From Gallaecimonas pentaromativorans (lineage in GTDB: Bacteria; Pseudomonadota; Gammaproteobacteria; Enterobacterales; Gallaecimonadaceae), in the NCBI RefSeq assembly GCF_003751625.1, contig NZ_RJUL01000013.1, positions 1 to 64,000 of the forward strand: a DNA stretch of 64,000 bases. Reading direction: 5' to 3'. The position numbers and the translations under genes are program-made. Below the pieces are notes generated by a model that was not told where the DNA came from, did no database searches, and saw only the letters and a program-made list of their open reading frames with translations. Positions 9,186-17,689 of this stretch are shown here, piece after piece (the first letter of the stretch is position 1; each line of letters opens with the position of its first letter).

Positions 9186-10070
9186 GTGGCCAGCGAACTC
9201 GACCTCAACAACCTGCCGCTTTTCATCGCCACGGTGGAAGCCGGGTCTTTTACCGCCGCCGCCGAGCGCCTGGGGTGCACCAAGACCAAGATCAGCCTGA
9301 GCATCCGCGCCCTGGAGCAGCGGCTGGGGGTCGCGCTTTTTACCCGCACCACCCGGCAAATCACCCTCACCGACGCTGGCCAGCAGCTTTATCTTGGCAG
9401 CAAGCCGCTGCTGGCAAGGCTGGGGGAAACGGTGCAGGAAGTGGGCAGCAGCGCCCAGGCGCTGAGCGGCACCTTGCGGATCACCGCGCCGGTAGACCAT
9501 ATGAGTCATCAGTTGGCTAGGGTTGCCGCCGCCTTTGGTGAGCGCCATCCGGGGCTGACCATCGAGCTTCGCAGCGGCGACAAGGTGGCAGACATGGTGC
9601 GGGAAGGGATTGATGTGGCCATCCGCATGGGCTGGCTCAAAGACTCAAGCCTGCGGGCCCAGAAGCTCGGCACCTTCGAGCAGCTGCTGGTGGGCTCAAA
9701 AGACTACCTGGCGGCGCACGGCAACCCGGAGCATCCCAGCGAACTTGGCCAGCACCGCTGGCTCGAATTCACCCCGTTACCCAGCGCCCTGACCTGGACC
9801 TTCACCCGCCCGGGGGAAACCCATCAGGTGCAGCTGCACAGCCGCCTCAAGGTGGACAACACCGCCGCCCTTATCAGCCTTATCAAGGCCGGCGCCGGGG
9901 TTTCGGTGATTGGCCATTTCGGCCAGCAGCTGGACCCAGAGCTGGTGCCGCTACTACCCGATTGGCGGCTACCGAGTGGCGGCATTTACGCCGTCTTCCC
10001 CCCCGGCGCTTTTATCCCCGCTAGGGTCCGCGCCTTTGTGGATTTCTACCGGGACTGGCTCGGAAAATAA
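9186..10070 (+). CDS. LysR-family transcriptional regulator
   Basis: A 294-residue LTTR. The winged-helix domain covers residues 5-65 (LPLFIATVEAGSFTAAAERLGCTKTKISLSIRALEQRLGVALFTRTTR). The periplasmic-binding-like effector domain starts near 92 (SGTLRITAPVDH), the layout of the LysR subgroup with QITLTDAGQQLY linkers. A GTG start at 9186 is used; the ribosome-binding site is weak, and TTG or GTG codons just upstream are alternatives. It probably controls itself and the divergent oxidoreductase through the inverted repeat at 9123-9153. Confidence 0.9.
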   Translation: MASELDLNNLPLFIATVEAGSFTAAAERLGCTKTKISLSIRALEQRLGVALFTRTTRQITLTDAGQQLYLGSKPLLARLGETVQEVGSSAQALSGTLRITAPVDHMSHQLARVAAAFGERHPGLTIELRSGDKVADMVREGIDVAIRMGWLKDSSLRAQKLGTFEQLLVGSKDYLAAHGNPEHPSELGQHRWLEFTPLPSALTWTFTRPGETHQVQLHSRLKVDNTAALISLIKAGAGVSVIGHFGQQLDPELVPLLPDWRLPSGGIYAVFPPGAFIPARVRAFVDFYRDWLGK

Positions 10071-10096
10071 AAAGGCAGGCGCGGGGCCTGCCAAAA
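10069..10096 (-). terminator. terminator of the phytase operon
   Basis: GGCAGGC (10074-10080) pairs with GCCTGCC (10086-10092). Read on the minus strand the stem is followed by TTTTTA, giving a terminator 15-40 nt beyond the phytase stop. It also overlaps the lysR 3' end. Confidence 0.75.
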
Positions 10097-10111
10097 GGGG
10101 TAAGACGATGC

Positions 10112-11857
10112 TTATTGTTGGAGTAATTTCAGCACCGCATCGAAGGGCACCAGTTTGAAGTTCTGGCCTTGCTCGGGCAGGCGTTTGCGCCCGTCCTGCA
10201 CCGCCAGCAGGCCTTGGGGGTAAGCCTTGCCAAGGGCGAGGCTGGTGATGTCGATGCCGTCGGTTTCGCTGGTGCCGTCGATGCCCGCTTCGCTGTTAAG
10301 GCCGATGCGAAAGCGGCCCAGCAGCTGGTAGGGGGGCAGGGCGCTGTAGGCCACGTAGCTGTCGTTACCCTGGCTGGAGGCCACCAAGATGGGCCGCTGG
10401 CCTTGCCAAAGGGCCAGGCCTTCTACGTCGGCGTGGAGCATGGGGCCGACCTTGGCGATAAGGGTGCCAGCGGGCGCCTGGGTGTCGTCGGCGTTAAAGG
10501 CCCAGATGCCTACGTCTTCTTCTCCCAGGAAAAAGCGGCCGCGCTTGTCGTCGGCCACACAGCCCTCGGGCTGGGTGTTAACGCGAAAATCCCGCACCAG
10601 GGTGCCTTTAATGGCGCCCTGGTTGTCGTCCAGGCGGTATTGCAGCACCCGGCCGTTCTTGTCGTTCACAAACACCTGCAACTGCCCTTGGGGTTGGTAC
10701 ATGCAAAGGCCGTAGATGTCTTTAAGGGGAGTGGGTACTTCCCCCAGTAGGCTGACGTCGCCGCTGTCCGGTGCGATGGCAAAGACGCTGATGGCGTTAT
10801 GGTCGCGGTGGCTGGCGGTGGCGATATCCACGGTCTTGCCACCAAGGCGAAAACCCTGGCGCACATCCACGTTGTTGACCCGGCCCACGGCCAGCCGCTG
10901 CAGGCGTTTGCCATTGAGGTCATACACCTCCAGGGCGCCGCGTTTGTCGGTGCCAAGCACCCGGCTTTGCTCGGGGTGCTGGTGGTTAACCCAGATGGCC
11001 GGGTCGTCCATGGCATCACCGATGCGATCGGCCGGCAGGGTTTGAGAGATGGCCTGCACCTCGGCAATGACCGGCGCCTGATAGTGGCTGACTGCCAGTT
11101 TCGGCAGCGCCTGCACTGTGCCCCCCAGATTGGCGCTATCGCCGTTGACGGCCAGCAGCTCGGCGCCGGGTTTACTCAGCGTCAAGCGCTGGGTGCCTTG
11201 CTCGGGGGCTTTGGGGCGGGTGGCGTTGGGGTAAAGGTCGAGGCTGTGGGTGCCCAGGCGCACCAGCAGGCCGTCGGGCCTTACCGCCAAGGCTTTGGTT
11301 TCGCCACTAAGCGCCCCAAAGGGGGCGGCGGCGTCCAGCAACTGGCGTTTGGGCTCTGCTTCGAGCTCGGCGCTGTAGCGCCACAGGGCCTGGTCGTCTT
11401 CGCTGATAAAGAGCGATTCCGAGGCGCTGTCGGTGGCGCAGGCCGTGGATTTATAAGGAATATTCAGGGTGCGCAGCCGCTTGGGCGCCTTGAGCCAGTG
11501 GCTGGTTTTTACCAGCCATTCCTCGCCGCTGCCCCTGTCGTCGAGGATAAAAAGATGCAGGCTGCCGTCCCTTGGGCTTTGGTAGCTGCATACTGCTTCC
11601 ACCACCCGGTCGGTAACCGGCGCCGAGAATACTTCTTTGGCCCCCTGCCACAGGCGCAGCTGTTGGTCGGCCTTATCTACCGCCATCAACAAGGCGCCGT
11701 CCTGGCTGAGGTTGACCGGGTCCACCGCGCCTTTGACCAGGGTCTTGCCTTGCCAGCTAAGGCCCTGCTGGCTGATGTCTAGCTCGCTGCCTTGGTAGGG
11801 CAGCTGGCTTGCCAGGGCGCCTTGGGCCAAGAGGGTCAGGGTTAGTAATGCTTTCAT
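10112..11857 (-). CDS. exported beta-propeller phytase, two-domain type
   Basis: A 581-residue secreted protein with a signal peptide (MKALLTLTLLAQGALA). The C-terminal half from about residue 265 is a complete beta-propeller phytase (3-phytase) domain: DAMDDPAIWVNHQ near 281-293, VLGTDKRGALEVYDLNGK, GLCMYQ, PEGCVADDKRGRFFLGEED and DVEGLALW, which supply the acidic Ca2+ and phosphate-binding residues. The N-terminal half looks like an incomplete, degenerate propeller, as in other dual-domain phytases. It releases phosphate from inositol hexakisphosphate outside the cytoplasm. The second of two close ATGs is chosen for its AAGGA spacing. It begins 12 nt after the TonB receptor gene, so the two form an operon for phytate use. 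Confidence 0.92.
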   Translation of the reverse strand: MKALLTLTLLAQGALASQLPYQGSELDISQQGLSWQGKTLVKGAVDPVNLSQDGALLMAVDKADQQLRLWQGAKEVFSAPVTDRVVEAVCSYQSPRDGSLHLFILDDRGSGEEWLVKTSHWLKAPKRLRTLNIPYKSTACATDSASESLFISEDDQALWRYSAELEAEPKRQLLDAAAPFGALSGETKALAVRPDGLLVRLGTHSLDLYPNATRPKAPEQGTQRLTLSKPGAELLAVNGDSANLGGTVQALPKLAVSHYQAPVIAEVQAISQTLPADRIGDAMDDPAIWVNHQHPEQSRVLGTDKRGALEVYDLNGKRLQRLAVGRVNNVDVRQGFRLGGKTVDIATASHRDHNAISVFAIAPDSGDVSLLGEVPTPLKDIYGLCMYQPQGQLQVFVNDKNGRVLQYRLDDNQGAIKGTLVRDFRVNTQPEGCVADDKRGRFFLGEEDVGIWAFNADDTQAPAGTLIAKVGPMLHADVEGLALWQGQRPILVASSQGNDSYVAYSALPPYQLLGRFRIGLNSEAGIDGTSETDGIDITSLALGKAYPQGLLAVQDGRKRLPEQGQNFKLVPFDAVLKLLQQ

Positions 11858-11869
11858 GGCCATTCCTTA

Positions 11870-14563
11870 TTAAAACGCGTGGTACTGCAGGCCCAACTGG
11901 AAGCTGCGGCCATAGGTTTCGTATTGGGCGTTGAGGGCCGAGCGGCCGGTGTAGACGTAGTAGGGCTCGTCGTTAAGGTTCAGCGCCTTGAAGGACAGTT
12001 GCAGGTTGGGGGTGGCGGACCACTTGGCGATAAAGTCCCACTGCAGGTGCGAGTCGGCGTAGAGGTCGTAACGGCTGTCGGTGACATCGTCCACTTCCAG
12101 CAGGTATTTGGACTGGTAGGCGCCAGAGATGCGCAGCGACAGGGTGCCGTCGTCGTAGCCCAGGGCCAGATTGGCGGTCTTGTCGGATTGGCTGGGGAAG
12201 GGCAGGTCGCGGCTGCCGCTGTCCCAGCTTAAGGTGGCGGTGGAGTCGGTCCAGGTGCCGTTGGCCGAGAAAATAAGGTGGTTGAAGGGCGCCGGCAGGC
12301 TGTCAAAGCGGGTCACGAAGTTAAGCTCGACCCCGTACAAGTCGGCGCTGTTGCCGTTGATGTAGGTCAGGGCCTGGTCGTAGTCCTCAAAGCCGGCAGA
12401 ACCGGCCAAGTCGGCCCGGTAGATGAAGTGTTTGATGTCCTTGTAGAAGGCGCCGATGCTGGCCACGCCAATATCGCCGCTGTAGTGCTCAAGGCTTAAG
12501 TCGTAGTTGGCGCTGGTCATGGAGCGAAGCTCGGGGTTGCCGAATTCGGCTTCAAAATCGCCGGCGTCCCCTTCGCGGTAGAGGCCGGGTGCCAACTGGT
12601 CATAGGTGGGGCGCACAAAGGAGTTGGAGTAGGCGGCCCGCACCAGGGTGTCGTCGTCCAGGTTGTATTTGAGGTTCAGCGACGGCAACCAGCGGTCTTC
12701 GTCCTTGTGGTACTGGCTGACGGTGGCGGCGTCGTCCTGGTCTTCAAAGATGCTGTAGCCACGGGTGTCGCGGCGGGTCTTCTCATAGCGAAGGCCGCCT
12801 ACTAGCAGTAAGTCGTCCCAGCGACTGGTGGCCATCAGGTAGGCCGCTTTGTTGTCTTCCTTGACGTGGTAGTCGTTGATCAAGGAATCCACGTCGTCGC
12901 GGTAGTCGGCTCTGTCGTAGCCGCTGATGGCGGCCAGAATGGCGCTGGTGCTGATGGTGGGTCCGAAGGGCGCCAGGCCGTAGTCGGCGTTGGCGCCAGC
13001 GTAATCGGCGAGGGTGTCTGGGATGGCCAGCTTTTTGTAGGTGAAGGTGTCTTCGTCCATGTCCTTCTTGCGCTCACCGAGCTTGATGCCGCCCTGGATA
13101 TCCAGGGTGCTGGCGCCCAAATCCAGGTGGCGGGTCAAATCGGCCCTGACGCTGCGGTTATGGTCGGTGGCGTCGTGCTGGTACATCTCGATTTTGCCGA
13201 GCTGGTAATTGGCGGCGTCCAGCAGGCTGTCATCGCCCTCGAATACCGGCTTATCGCCGCTGGCGTAATGGATATTGCCGCTGTATTCGAACTTGGCGGC
13301 CTTGACCCCAAAGGGCAGCTCTTCTTCGGCGCTGCTGGTGGAAAGCTGGTATTTGAGGGTCCAGTCCTGCCAGTTGGACTTACCGCCGACGCTCAAGGAT
13401 TTAATGAACTGGTCTTCGACGCGGTCTTTAAGGGCGCGGGTCAGGTCGGCCGGGCCGTCCACCCCCGGCTCGGCGGCATCTTCCCACTCGGCGCTGTAGG
13501 ACTGGCGGGTCTCGTGGTCCTTGAACTGGGAGTAGAGGCCGCGCAGGTAAAACTGGTGGTTGTCGCTGGGGCGGTAGTCGATGTTGGCGGCCAAGCCCTT
13601 GCGCTTTCGGGAGATGCTGTAGTCACGCATGTCGGTTTCTTCCAGCAGGGCGCCGTCCCAGGCGCCGCCGGTTTCAACGTTGTCGGAACCAAACTTGCGG
13701 TCGTAATAGCTGGCGGCGAGGGCAATACCCAGGGCGTCGACCTGGCTGCCAAGGTCAAAGGTGTCAGACCAGGCGGCAGAGGCCTTGGGGCTGGTTTTGT
13801 CCCTGAGCTTGTTGTAGCTGCCCTCGGCGGTGAAGCTGAAGAAGCGGCCGTCGTGGTCAAAGGCGGTCAGGCTCTTCATTTCCACGTTGCCGCCCAGGGT
13901 GTTGGCGTCCATTTCCGGGGTCAGGCTCTTGGCCACTTCCAGGGTGCCCAGCAGATCAGAGGGAATGACATCCAGCGCCACGGCGCGGCGGCCCGACTCC
14001 GGCGCCGGGATGTTGGCGCCGTTGTAAGTTACGGTGTTGAGATCCGGCGCCAGGCCGCGGATGCGCACAAAGCGCCCTTCGCCCTGGTCGCGCTCGATGG
14101 AAATGCCCGGCAGCCGCTGCAGCGCCTCGGTGGCGTTGTCGTCGGGGTATTGGCCTATGCCGTCAGCCGAGGCCACGGTAACGATGTTGTCGGCATTTTT
14201 CTGGATATTAAGGGCGCGGCCAAGGCTGGCCACCTGGCCCACCACCGTGATGCGCTCTACCTTGGCGGCAAGGGTCAGGGGCAACTCCAGGGTGTGCTCG
14301 TCTTGCACGTCAATGGTGCGGGTTTCGCTGGCCAGGCCCGGATATTGGATCAAAAGCTGGTACTGGCCCTCTCGAACCGAAGGCAGTACAAAGCGGCCTT
14401 CGGGGCCGGTTTGGGTGCGATAGGGGCTGTTTTCCAGGTGGATGGTGGCGCCGATGAGTTTTTGGCCGGCGCCGTCCTGCAACTGGCCCTGAATTCGGCC
14501 GTCAGCCCAGGCCTGGGCACACAAAGCCAGAGCCGTCACTGCAAACAAGGGTGCTTTTTTCAT
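11870..14563 (-). CDS. TonB-dependent receptor with N-terminal carboxypeptidase-regulatory-like domain
   Basis: An 897-residue outer-membrane transporter. After the signal peptide (MKKAPLFAVTALALCAQAWA) comes a CarboxypepD-regulatory-like domain (GRIQGQLQDGAGQKLIGATI, residues 22-105), then the plug with a PGISIERDQGEGRFVRIRG-type signature, and a 22-strand barrel ending in an aromatic residue (LGLQYHAF). The N-terminal extension is typical of Alteromonadales/Xanthomonadales carbohydrate and organic-nutrient receptors. Located directly upstream of the phytase in the same operon, it probably imports phytate or a breakdown product, or a related phosphorylated compound. The substrate is inferred from context only. 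Confidence 0.92.
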   Translation of the reverse strand: MKKAPLFAVTALALCAQAWADGRIQGQLQDGAGQKLIGATIHLENSPYRTQTGPEGRFVLPSVREGQYQLLIQYPGLASETRTIDVQDEHTLELPLTLAAKVERITVVGQVASLGRALNIQKNADNIVTVASADGIGQYPDDNATEALQRLPGISIERDQGEGRFVRIRGLAPDLNTVTYNGANIPAPESGRRAVALDVIPSDLLGTLEVAKSLTPEMDANTLGGNVEMKSLTAFDHDGRFFSFTAEGSYNKLRDKTSPKASAAWSDTFDLGSQVDALGIALAASYYDRKFGSDNVETGGAWDGALLEETDMRDYSISRKRKGLAANIDYRPSDNHQFYLRGLYSQFKDHETRQSYSAEWEDAAEPGVDGPADLTRALKDRVEDQFIKSLSVGGKSNWQDWTLKYQLSTSSAEEELPFGVKAAKFEYSGNIHYASGDKPVFEGDDSLLDAANYQLGKIEMYQHDATDHNRSVRADLTRHLDLGASTLDIQGGIKLGERKKDMDEDTFTYKKLAIPDTLADYAGANADYGLAPFGPTISTSAILAAISGYDRADYRDDVDSLINDYHVKEDNKAAYLMATSRWDDLLLVGGLRYEKTRRDTRGYSIFEDQDDAATVSQYHKDEDRWLPSLNLKYNLDDDTLVRAAYSNSFVRPTYDQLAPGLYREGDAGDFEAEFGNPELRSMTSANYDLSLEHYSGDIGVASIGAFYKDIKHFIYRADLAGSAGFEDYDQALTYINGNSADLYGVELNFVTRFDSLPAPFNHLIFSANGTWTDSTATLSWDSGSRDLPFPSQSDKTANLALGYDDGTLSLRISGAYQSKYLLEVDDVTDSRYDLYADSHLQWDFIAKWSATPNLQLSFKALNLNDEPYYVYTGRSALNAQYETYGRSFQLGLQYHAF

Positions 14564-14611
14564 GATGTCGGGTCCGCTGAATAAGTCTGGCGCCGACTCT
14601 GAAAGCCCTAT

Positions 14612-14629
14612 GTGACAATGTGGTTGCAG
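14612..14629 (-). promoter_or_regulatory. Pho-box-like direct repeat upstream of the receptor-phytase operon
   Basis: Minus strand: CTGCAAC-CACA-TTGTCAC, two 7-mers with a 4-nt spacer, compared with the E. coli Pho box consensus CTGTCAT-N4-CTGTCAT. The second repeat matches well and the first poorly, and no clear -10 follows. PhoB control would make biological sense for a phytase operon. Confidence 0.35.
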
Positions 14630-14684
14630 TTTTTCGGCCTTAAGCCTGCCTTAACGTTTTTAGGGGCCTGGGCCGATGCAACAG

Positions 14685-14720
14685 CCTGAGCCGGGCTGAC
14701 CCGGGTCCGATCGGCTCAGG
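14685..14720. repeat. inverted repeat with nested palindrome
   Basis: CCTGAGCCG (14685-14693) and CGGCTCAGG (14712-14720) are a perfect 9-bp inverted repeat, and the loop contains the perfect 10-nt palindrome GACCCGGGTC (14698-14707). It sits between the divergent TonB-receptor and GGDEF genes and is GC-rich, without a T tract, so it could be an operator, a cruciform or an mRNA leader structure. Confidence 0.5.
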
Positions 14721-14731
14721 GCTTCGCGGCG

Positions 14732-14765
14732 CTGTCACCTTTTTGTAAAAAGCAGCCAAGACAAT
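14732..14765 (+). promoter_or_regulatory. possible Pho-type promoter for the GGDEF-AraC pair
   Basis: CTGTCAC-CTTT-TTGTAAA (14732-14749) has the Pho box layout, and GACAAT (14760-14765) follows after 10 nt, the spacing seen at E. coli phoA. The second repeat is a weak match. The implied start site would leave a very short leader before the ribosome-binding site at 14771-14776, which argues for caution. Confidence 0.35.
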
Positions 14766-14781
14766 GGGCTTAGGAGTGCCT

Positions 14782-15675
14782 ATGTCTCGACACAAACTCA
14801 AACTGCTGCTGACCTTCCTTATCCTGCTGGCGCTGGGCGCCCTTGCCCGGCATATGGGCGAGCTCAAGCCCTGGGCGCTAATCGACTGGCTAGACGTGGT
14901 GGGAGAAGGCTGCGTGCTGCTGGTCAGCCTCGCCTGGGTGCTGATGGTGCTCAAAAGCCGCCCCCATGGCCGAGTGACTTTGCTGCTTTTTAGTGGCGGG
15001 CTGATGTTCTGCTGCTCCAGCTGGCTCGATTGGCTGGACGAATTCCTCCACTACCCCGAAGGCAGCCACCTGATGAGCTGGACCGAGAGCCTGCCCGCGC
15101 CCTTTGGCCTGGCCATGCTCACTTGGGGGCTGTGGGGCTGGCATCGCGAGCAGCTTGCCATCAGTGCCCAGCTCAAAAGCCGTGAACATTTCTTTCGCGA
15201 GCACCAGTTGGTGGACCCGCTCACCCGCCTTTATACCCAGCCCTACCTGCAACTGGTGTTGGAGCGGGAATTGGGGCTGCACCAGCAAGGGGCCAAGCCG
15301 CTCACGCTGCTGGCCTGGGACATTCGCGGCTTTGGCCGTTTCAATTTGCGCCACGGTGAGCTGGCTGGCGATAAGGCATTGAAAGGCCTCGCGGAATTCT
15401 TGCTGGCCGGGCTGCGCCCCCAGGATCTGCTGTGCCGCCTGGGAGGAGACCGCTTCGTGGCCCTGCTGCCTGGCACCGGCGCCGGTGAGGCGCGCGCACT
15501 GGGGCAAGCCCTGTCTCGGCAGCTGCAGGAGCGGCCCTGGCTTGGCAACAGGGTCAGCCTGAAAACCGAGCTGTTGCAAGCAGGGACGGCCGATAGTGTC
15601 GATACCCTGCTGGCGCGGCTGCAGGTGCAACTGGACAAGGACAAAGGGCCCGGCCCCTTTGCCAGGGAAGCCTGA
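14782..15675 (+). CDS. membrane protein with degenerate GGDEF domain (GGDRF)
   Basis: A 297-residue protein with about four N-terminal membrane segments (near residues 7-23, 43-57, 64-80 and 105-120), then a GGDEF-type domain (VDPLTRLYTQ at 144-153, DIRGFGRFN at 180-188). The active-site motif reads GGDRF at 221-225: the fourth residue, the catalytic/metal-binding Glu of GG(D/E)EF, is Arg. The domain is therefore probably not a diguanylate cyclase but a sensor or GTP-binding module (inference). The ATG at 14782 is preferred for its TAGGAG site. Its stop overlaps the AraC start (TGATG). Confidence 0.85.
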   Translation: MSRHKLKLLLTFLILLALGALARHMGELKPWALIDWLDVVGEGCVLLVSLAWVLMVLKSRPHGRVTLLLFSGGLMFCCSSWLDWLDEFLHYPEGSHLMSWTESLPAPFGLAMLTWGLWGWHREQLAISAQLKSREHFFREHQLVDPLTRLYTQPYLQLVLERELGLHQQGAKPLTLLAWDIRGFGRFNLRHGELAGDKALKGLAEFLLAGLRPQDLLCRLGGDRFVALLPGTGAGEARALGQALSRQLQERPWLGNRVSLKTELLQAGTADSVDTLLARLQVQLDKDKGPGPFAREA

Positions 15676-16652
15676 TGCGCCCCTGGTTTGGCAGTGACGA
15701 CAAACAGCTGCCGGCCTTGCAGGCCAAGGCCATTGTTACCGTGGCCGAGCGCCGGGGCGTGGCCCCCGAACGGTTATTGAGGGGCACCGGTATTTTTGAG
15801 GGCGACCCGCTGATAAGCCCGGCGCAACTGGTGCGCCTGGCTTGCCAGGCACAAAAGCTGCTGCCCCAGGGCGAACTGGGTTTTCTGGTGGGCCACCACC
15901 TGCTACGCCAAGACCACCCCTTGGCAAACCTGCTGCGCGCCGCGCCGGATCTTCGCCGGGCCCTGATGGGGCTGGCCCGCTACCGAAGCCAATGGCAGTT
16001 GCTGCAATACCTGCGCCTGGAGGCCAGCCATGACCGGCTTTATCTCTATCTGCAAGACGCGGTGGGGCTGGGGGAGGCGAGGGCGTTTTTCTGCCAGGTG
16101 ACCTTGGGGCTGCTGAGCGCCTTGCTGCGTTTGCAGCTTAACGGGCGCCAGGCCCTTGAGATCAGCCTTAGCCAAAAGACTCCCAAAGGGCTGCACCATT
16201 ACCAGGCCCACCTTGGCTTGGCGCTGAGATTCGGCGCCGAGCAAGACTGCCTGAGCCTGCCGCGCAGCTGGTGGCAAGCAGGCTTTGCCGAGGCGGATGC
16301 CACCGCCTTTGCCGACGCCAAAGCTGCCATGGTGGCCGAGCTTGCGCCCCTGGGGTTACTGGAATGGTTGGCCAGGCTACAGCACCGGCATTTAACGGCG
16401 CAGCTGGGGCTAGAGCAGGTGGCAACCCGTGCCGGGCTCAGCCCCGCCAGCCTCAAGCGCCAGCTCAAGGCCCAGGGCACCAGCTTTGGCCAATGTGGTG
16501 ACCAGGTGAAAAAGCTTCGGGCCCTGCACTGGCTTTGTTACGGCCAGCTGCCCAACGAGGTGCTGGCGCAGCGGCTGGGTTACTCGGACGTACACAACTT
16601 TCGCCGCTCCTTTAAACGCTGGACCGGCGCCGTGCCCTCGGTGTTTCGCTAG
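15675..16652 (+). CDS. AraC-family regulator with arabinose-binding-like N-terminal domain
   Basis: A 325-residue regulator. The N-terminal two-thirds match the PF12625-type AraC subgroup (AIVTVAERRGVAPERLLRGTGI, LGFLVGHHLLRQDHPLANLL), whose ligands are often small or lipid-like. The C-terminal double helix-turn-helix covers about residues 230-325 (VATRAGLSPASLKRQLKAQG and VLAQRLGYSDVHNFRRSFKRWTGAVPSVFR). Its start codon overlaps the stop of the GGDEF-like gene, so synthesis is coupled and the two may form one signalling unit. Targets are unknown; the convergent patatin gene is a candidate by proximity. Confidence 0.9.
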   Translation: MRPWFGSDDKQLPALQAKAIVTVAERRGVAPERLLRGTGIFEGDPLISPAQLVRLACQAQKLLPQGELGFLVGHHLLRQDHPLANLLRAAPDLRRALMGLARYRSQWQLLQYLRLEASHDRLYLYLQDAVGLGEARAFFCQVTLGLLSALLRLQLNGRQALEISLSQKTPKGLHHYQAHLGLALRFGAEQDCLSLPRSWWQAGFAEADATAFADAKAAMVAELAPLGLLEWLARLQHRHLTAQLGLEQVATRAGLSPASLKRQLKAQGTSFGQCGDQVKKLRALHWLCYGQLPNEVLAQRLGYSDVHNFRRSFKRWTGAVPSVFR

Positions 16653-17506
16653 GCGCTCTTGGCCAGGCGCTGCTCCATGGCCAGGTAATCACGGCCTGCA
16701 CCCAGCCCCATCAGGTAACCGGCGTCGAGCTTGGCTTTGTCCATGGTCAGGCGGCCCACGGCAAAATCCTGGGGCGGGGCGATGACCCTCAGTTGGCAGT
16801 CCGCCGGGGGATGGGCGATGAAATCCAGGGCAGCGTTGTAGTGGTTGGCCCTGTCCAGCAGGGTTTGGGCAAGCTCGGGGTGGTCGCGAAAGAGGTGCTG
16901 GGTCAGCCAGGGCAGGCGGCTTGGCTTCATGCGATAGCCAAGGGGATGGGACAGCACCACGGTCAAGTCGCGGGCACCGCGCCGGTAGGCCTCCTGCACC
17001 GGTATGGAGTCGGCCATGCCGCCGTCGGTAAAGGGCTGGTGGTCGATTTGTGGCATCTCTTTAAAGGCGATGGGCAGGGCGCAGGTGGCCAGCATCACCT
17101 GGTCGAGGTTGTCAGGGGTTACGCTCATGTAGCGGGCACCGCCACTGAGCACGTCGGTGACCACCGCCACCAGTTGTGGGCCCTTGGTCAGGCAATCGAG
17201 GTGCAGCGGCAGCAGTTTGCGCGACTCGTGCCAGAGCCAATGCACGTCGGTAAGGTGGCCGCCAAGGGCAAAGCGCCGGGGATTGAAGAAGCGGCGGGTG
17301 GTGGCAAGGCGGGTGATGATTTTGCGGCTGCGGCCCTGGCGGCGGCTGAGATAACCCACCGAATTGGTGGCGCCGGCAGAGACGGCCAGGATCAGGTCAA
17401 AGGCGTAATGCTGTTGCTGGATAAAGCTGTCCAGCACCCCGGCGGCAAAGATACCGCGCATGGCGCCGCCTTCAACAATCAGGGCTTTATTGGCTTTCGG
17501 TTGCAC
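16649..17506 (-). CDS. patatin-like phospholipase family protein
   Basis: A 285-residue cytoplasmic patatin-domain protein of the YjjU-like group. The oxyanion loop is EGGAMRG (residues 12-18), the nucleophile elbow AVSAG carries S43, and the catalytic Asp is in the DGGMADSIP motif. The elbow's first position is Ala instead of the usual Gly (GxSxG), which is tolerated in some relatives. Predicted activity is acyl hydrolysis of lipids. A GTG start with a strong GGAGGT site is used. Its stop codon shares the palindromic CTAG (16649-16652) with the stop of the convergent AraC gene, so the 3' ends overlap with no room for a terminator. Confidence 0.88.
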   Translation of the reverse strand: MQPKANKALIVEGGAMRGIFAAGVLDSFIQQQHYAFDLILAVSAGATNSVGYLSRRQGRSRKIITRLATTRRFFNPRRFALGGHLTDVHWLWHESRKLLPLHLDCLTKGPQLVAVVTDVLSGGARYMSVTPDNLDQVMLATCALPIAFKEMPQIDHQPFTDGGMADSIPVQEAYRRGARDLTVVLSHPLGYRMKPSRLPWLTQHLFRDHPELAQTLLDRANHYNAALDFIAHPPADCQLRVIAPPQDFAVGRLTMDKAKLDAGYLMGLGAGRDYLAMEQRLAKSA

Positions 17507-17619
17507 GGGTGACCTCCGGCTGAGTGATTGCTCTAAACTAGCAAAGCAGGCCTGAGATCTTAAATAGGTTTTTTAAATCAACAAGATAGTAAAACGAAAA
17601 GCTCTTTTTCCGTATTTTT

Positions 17620-17644
17620 AAGCGCACGCTCGTGCGCTTTTTTT
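17620..17644 (+). terminator. orphan rightward terminator upstream of the pckA 3' end
   Basis: AGCGCAC-GCTC-GTGCGCT is followed by a T7 run. It is oriented for plus-strand transcripts, yet no plus-strand gene precedes it within 960 nt (the patatin gene is minus). It may end a small RNA starting in 17507-17620, or insulate against pckA antisense transcription. Confidence 0.7.
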
Positions 17645-17651
17645 CGCCAAT

Positions 17652-17679
17652 AAAAAAGGCCGCTTACGCGGCCTTTTTC
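17652..17679 (-). terminator. pckA terminator (bidirectional)
   Basis: GGCCGC-TTAC-GCGGCC flanked by A6 and T5, 10 nt beyond the pckA stop codon. Confidence 0.88.
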
Positions 17680-17689
17680 AATTTTTAGC

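Noticed and set aside
12866-14584. 572-codon open frame on the plus strand opposite the TonB receptor gene
   Set aside because: It is antisense to a complete, motif-bearing receptor; its Gly/Ala/Val-rich translation is what GC-rich coding DNA gives in the complementary frame, and no family motif is seen.
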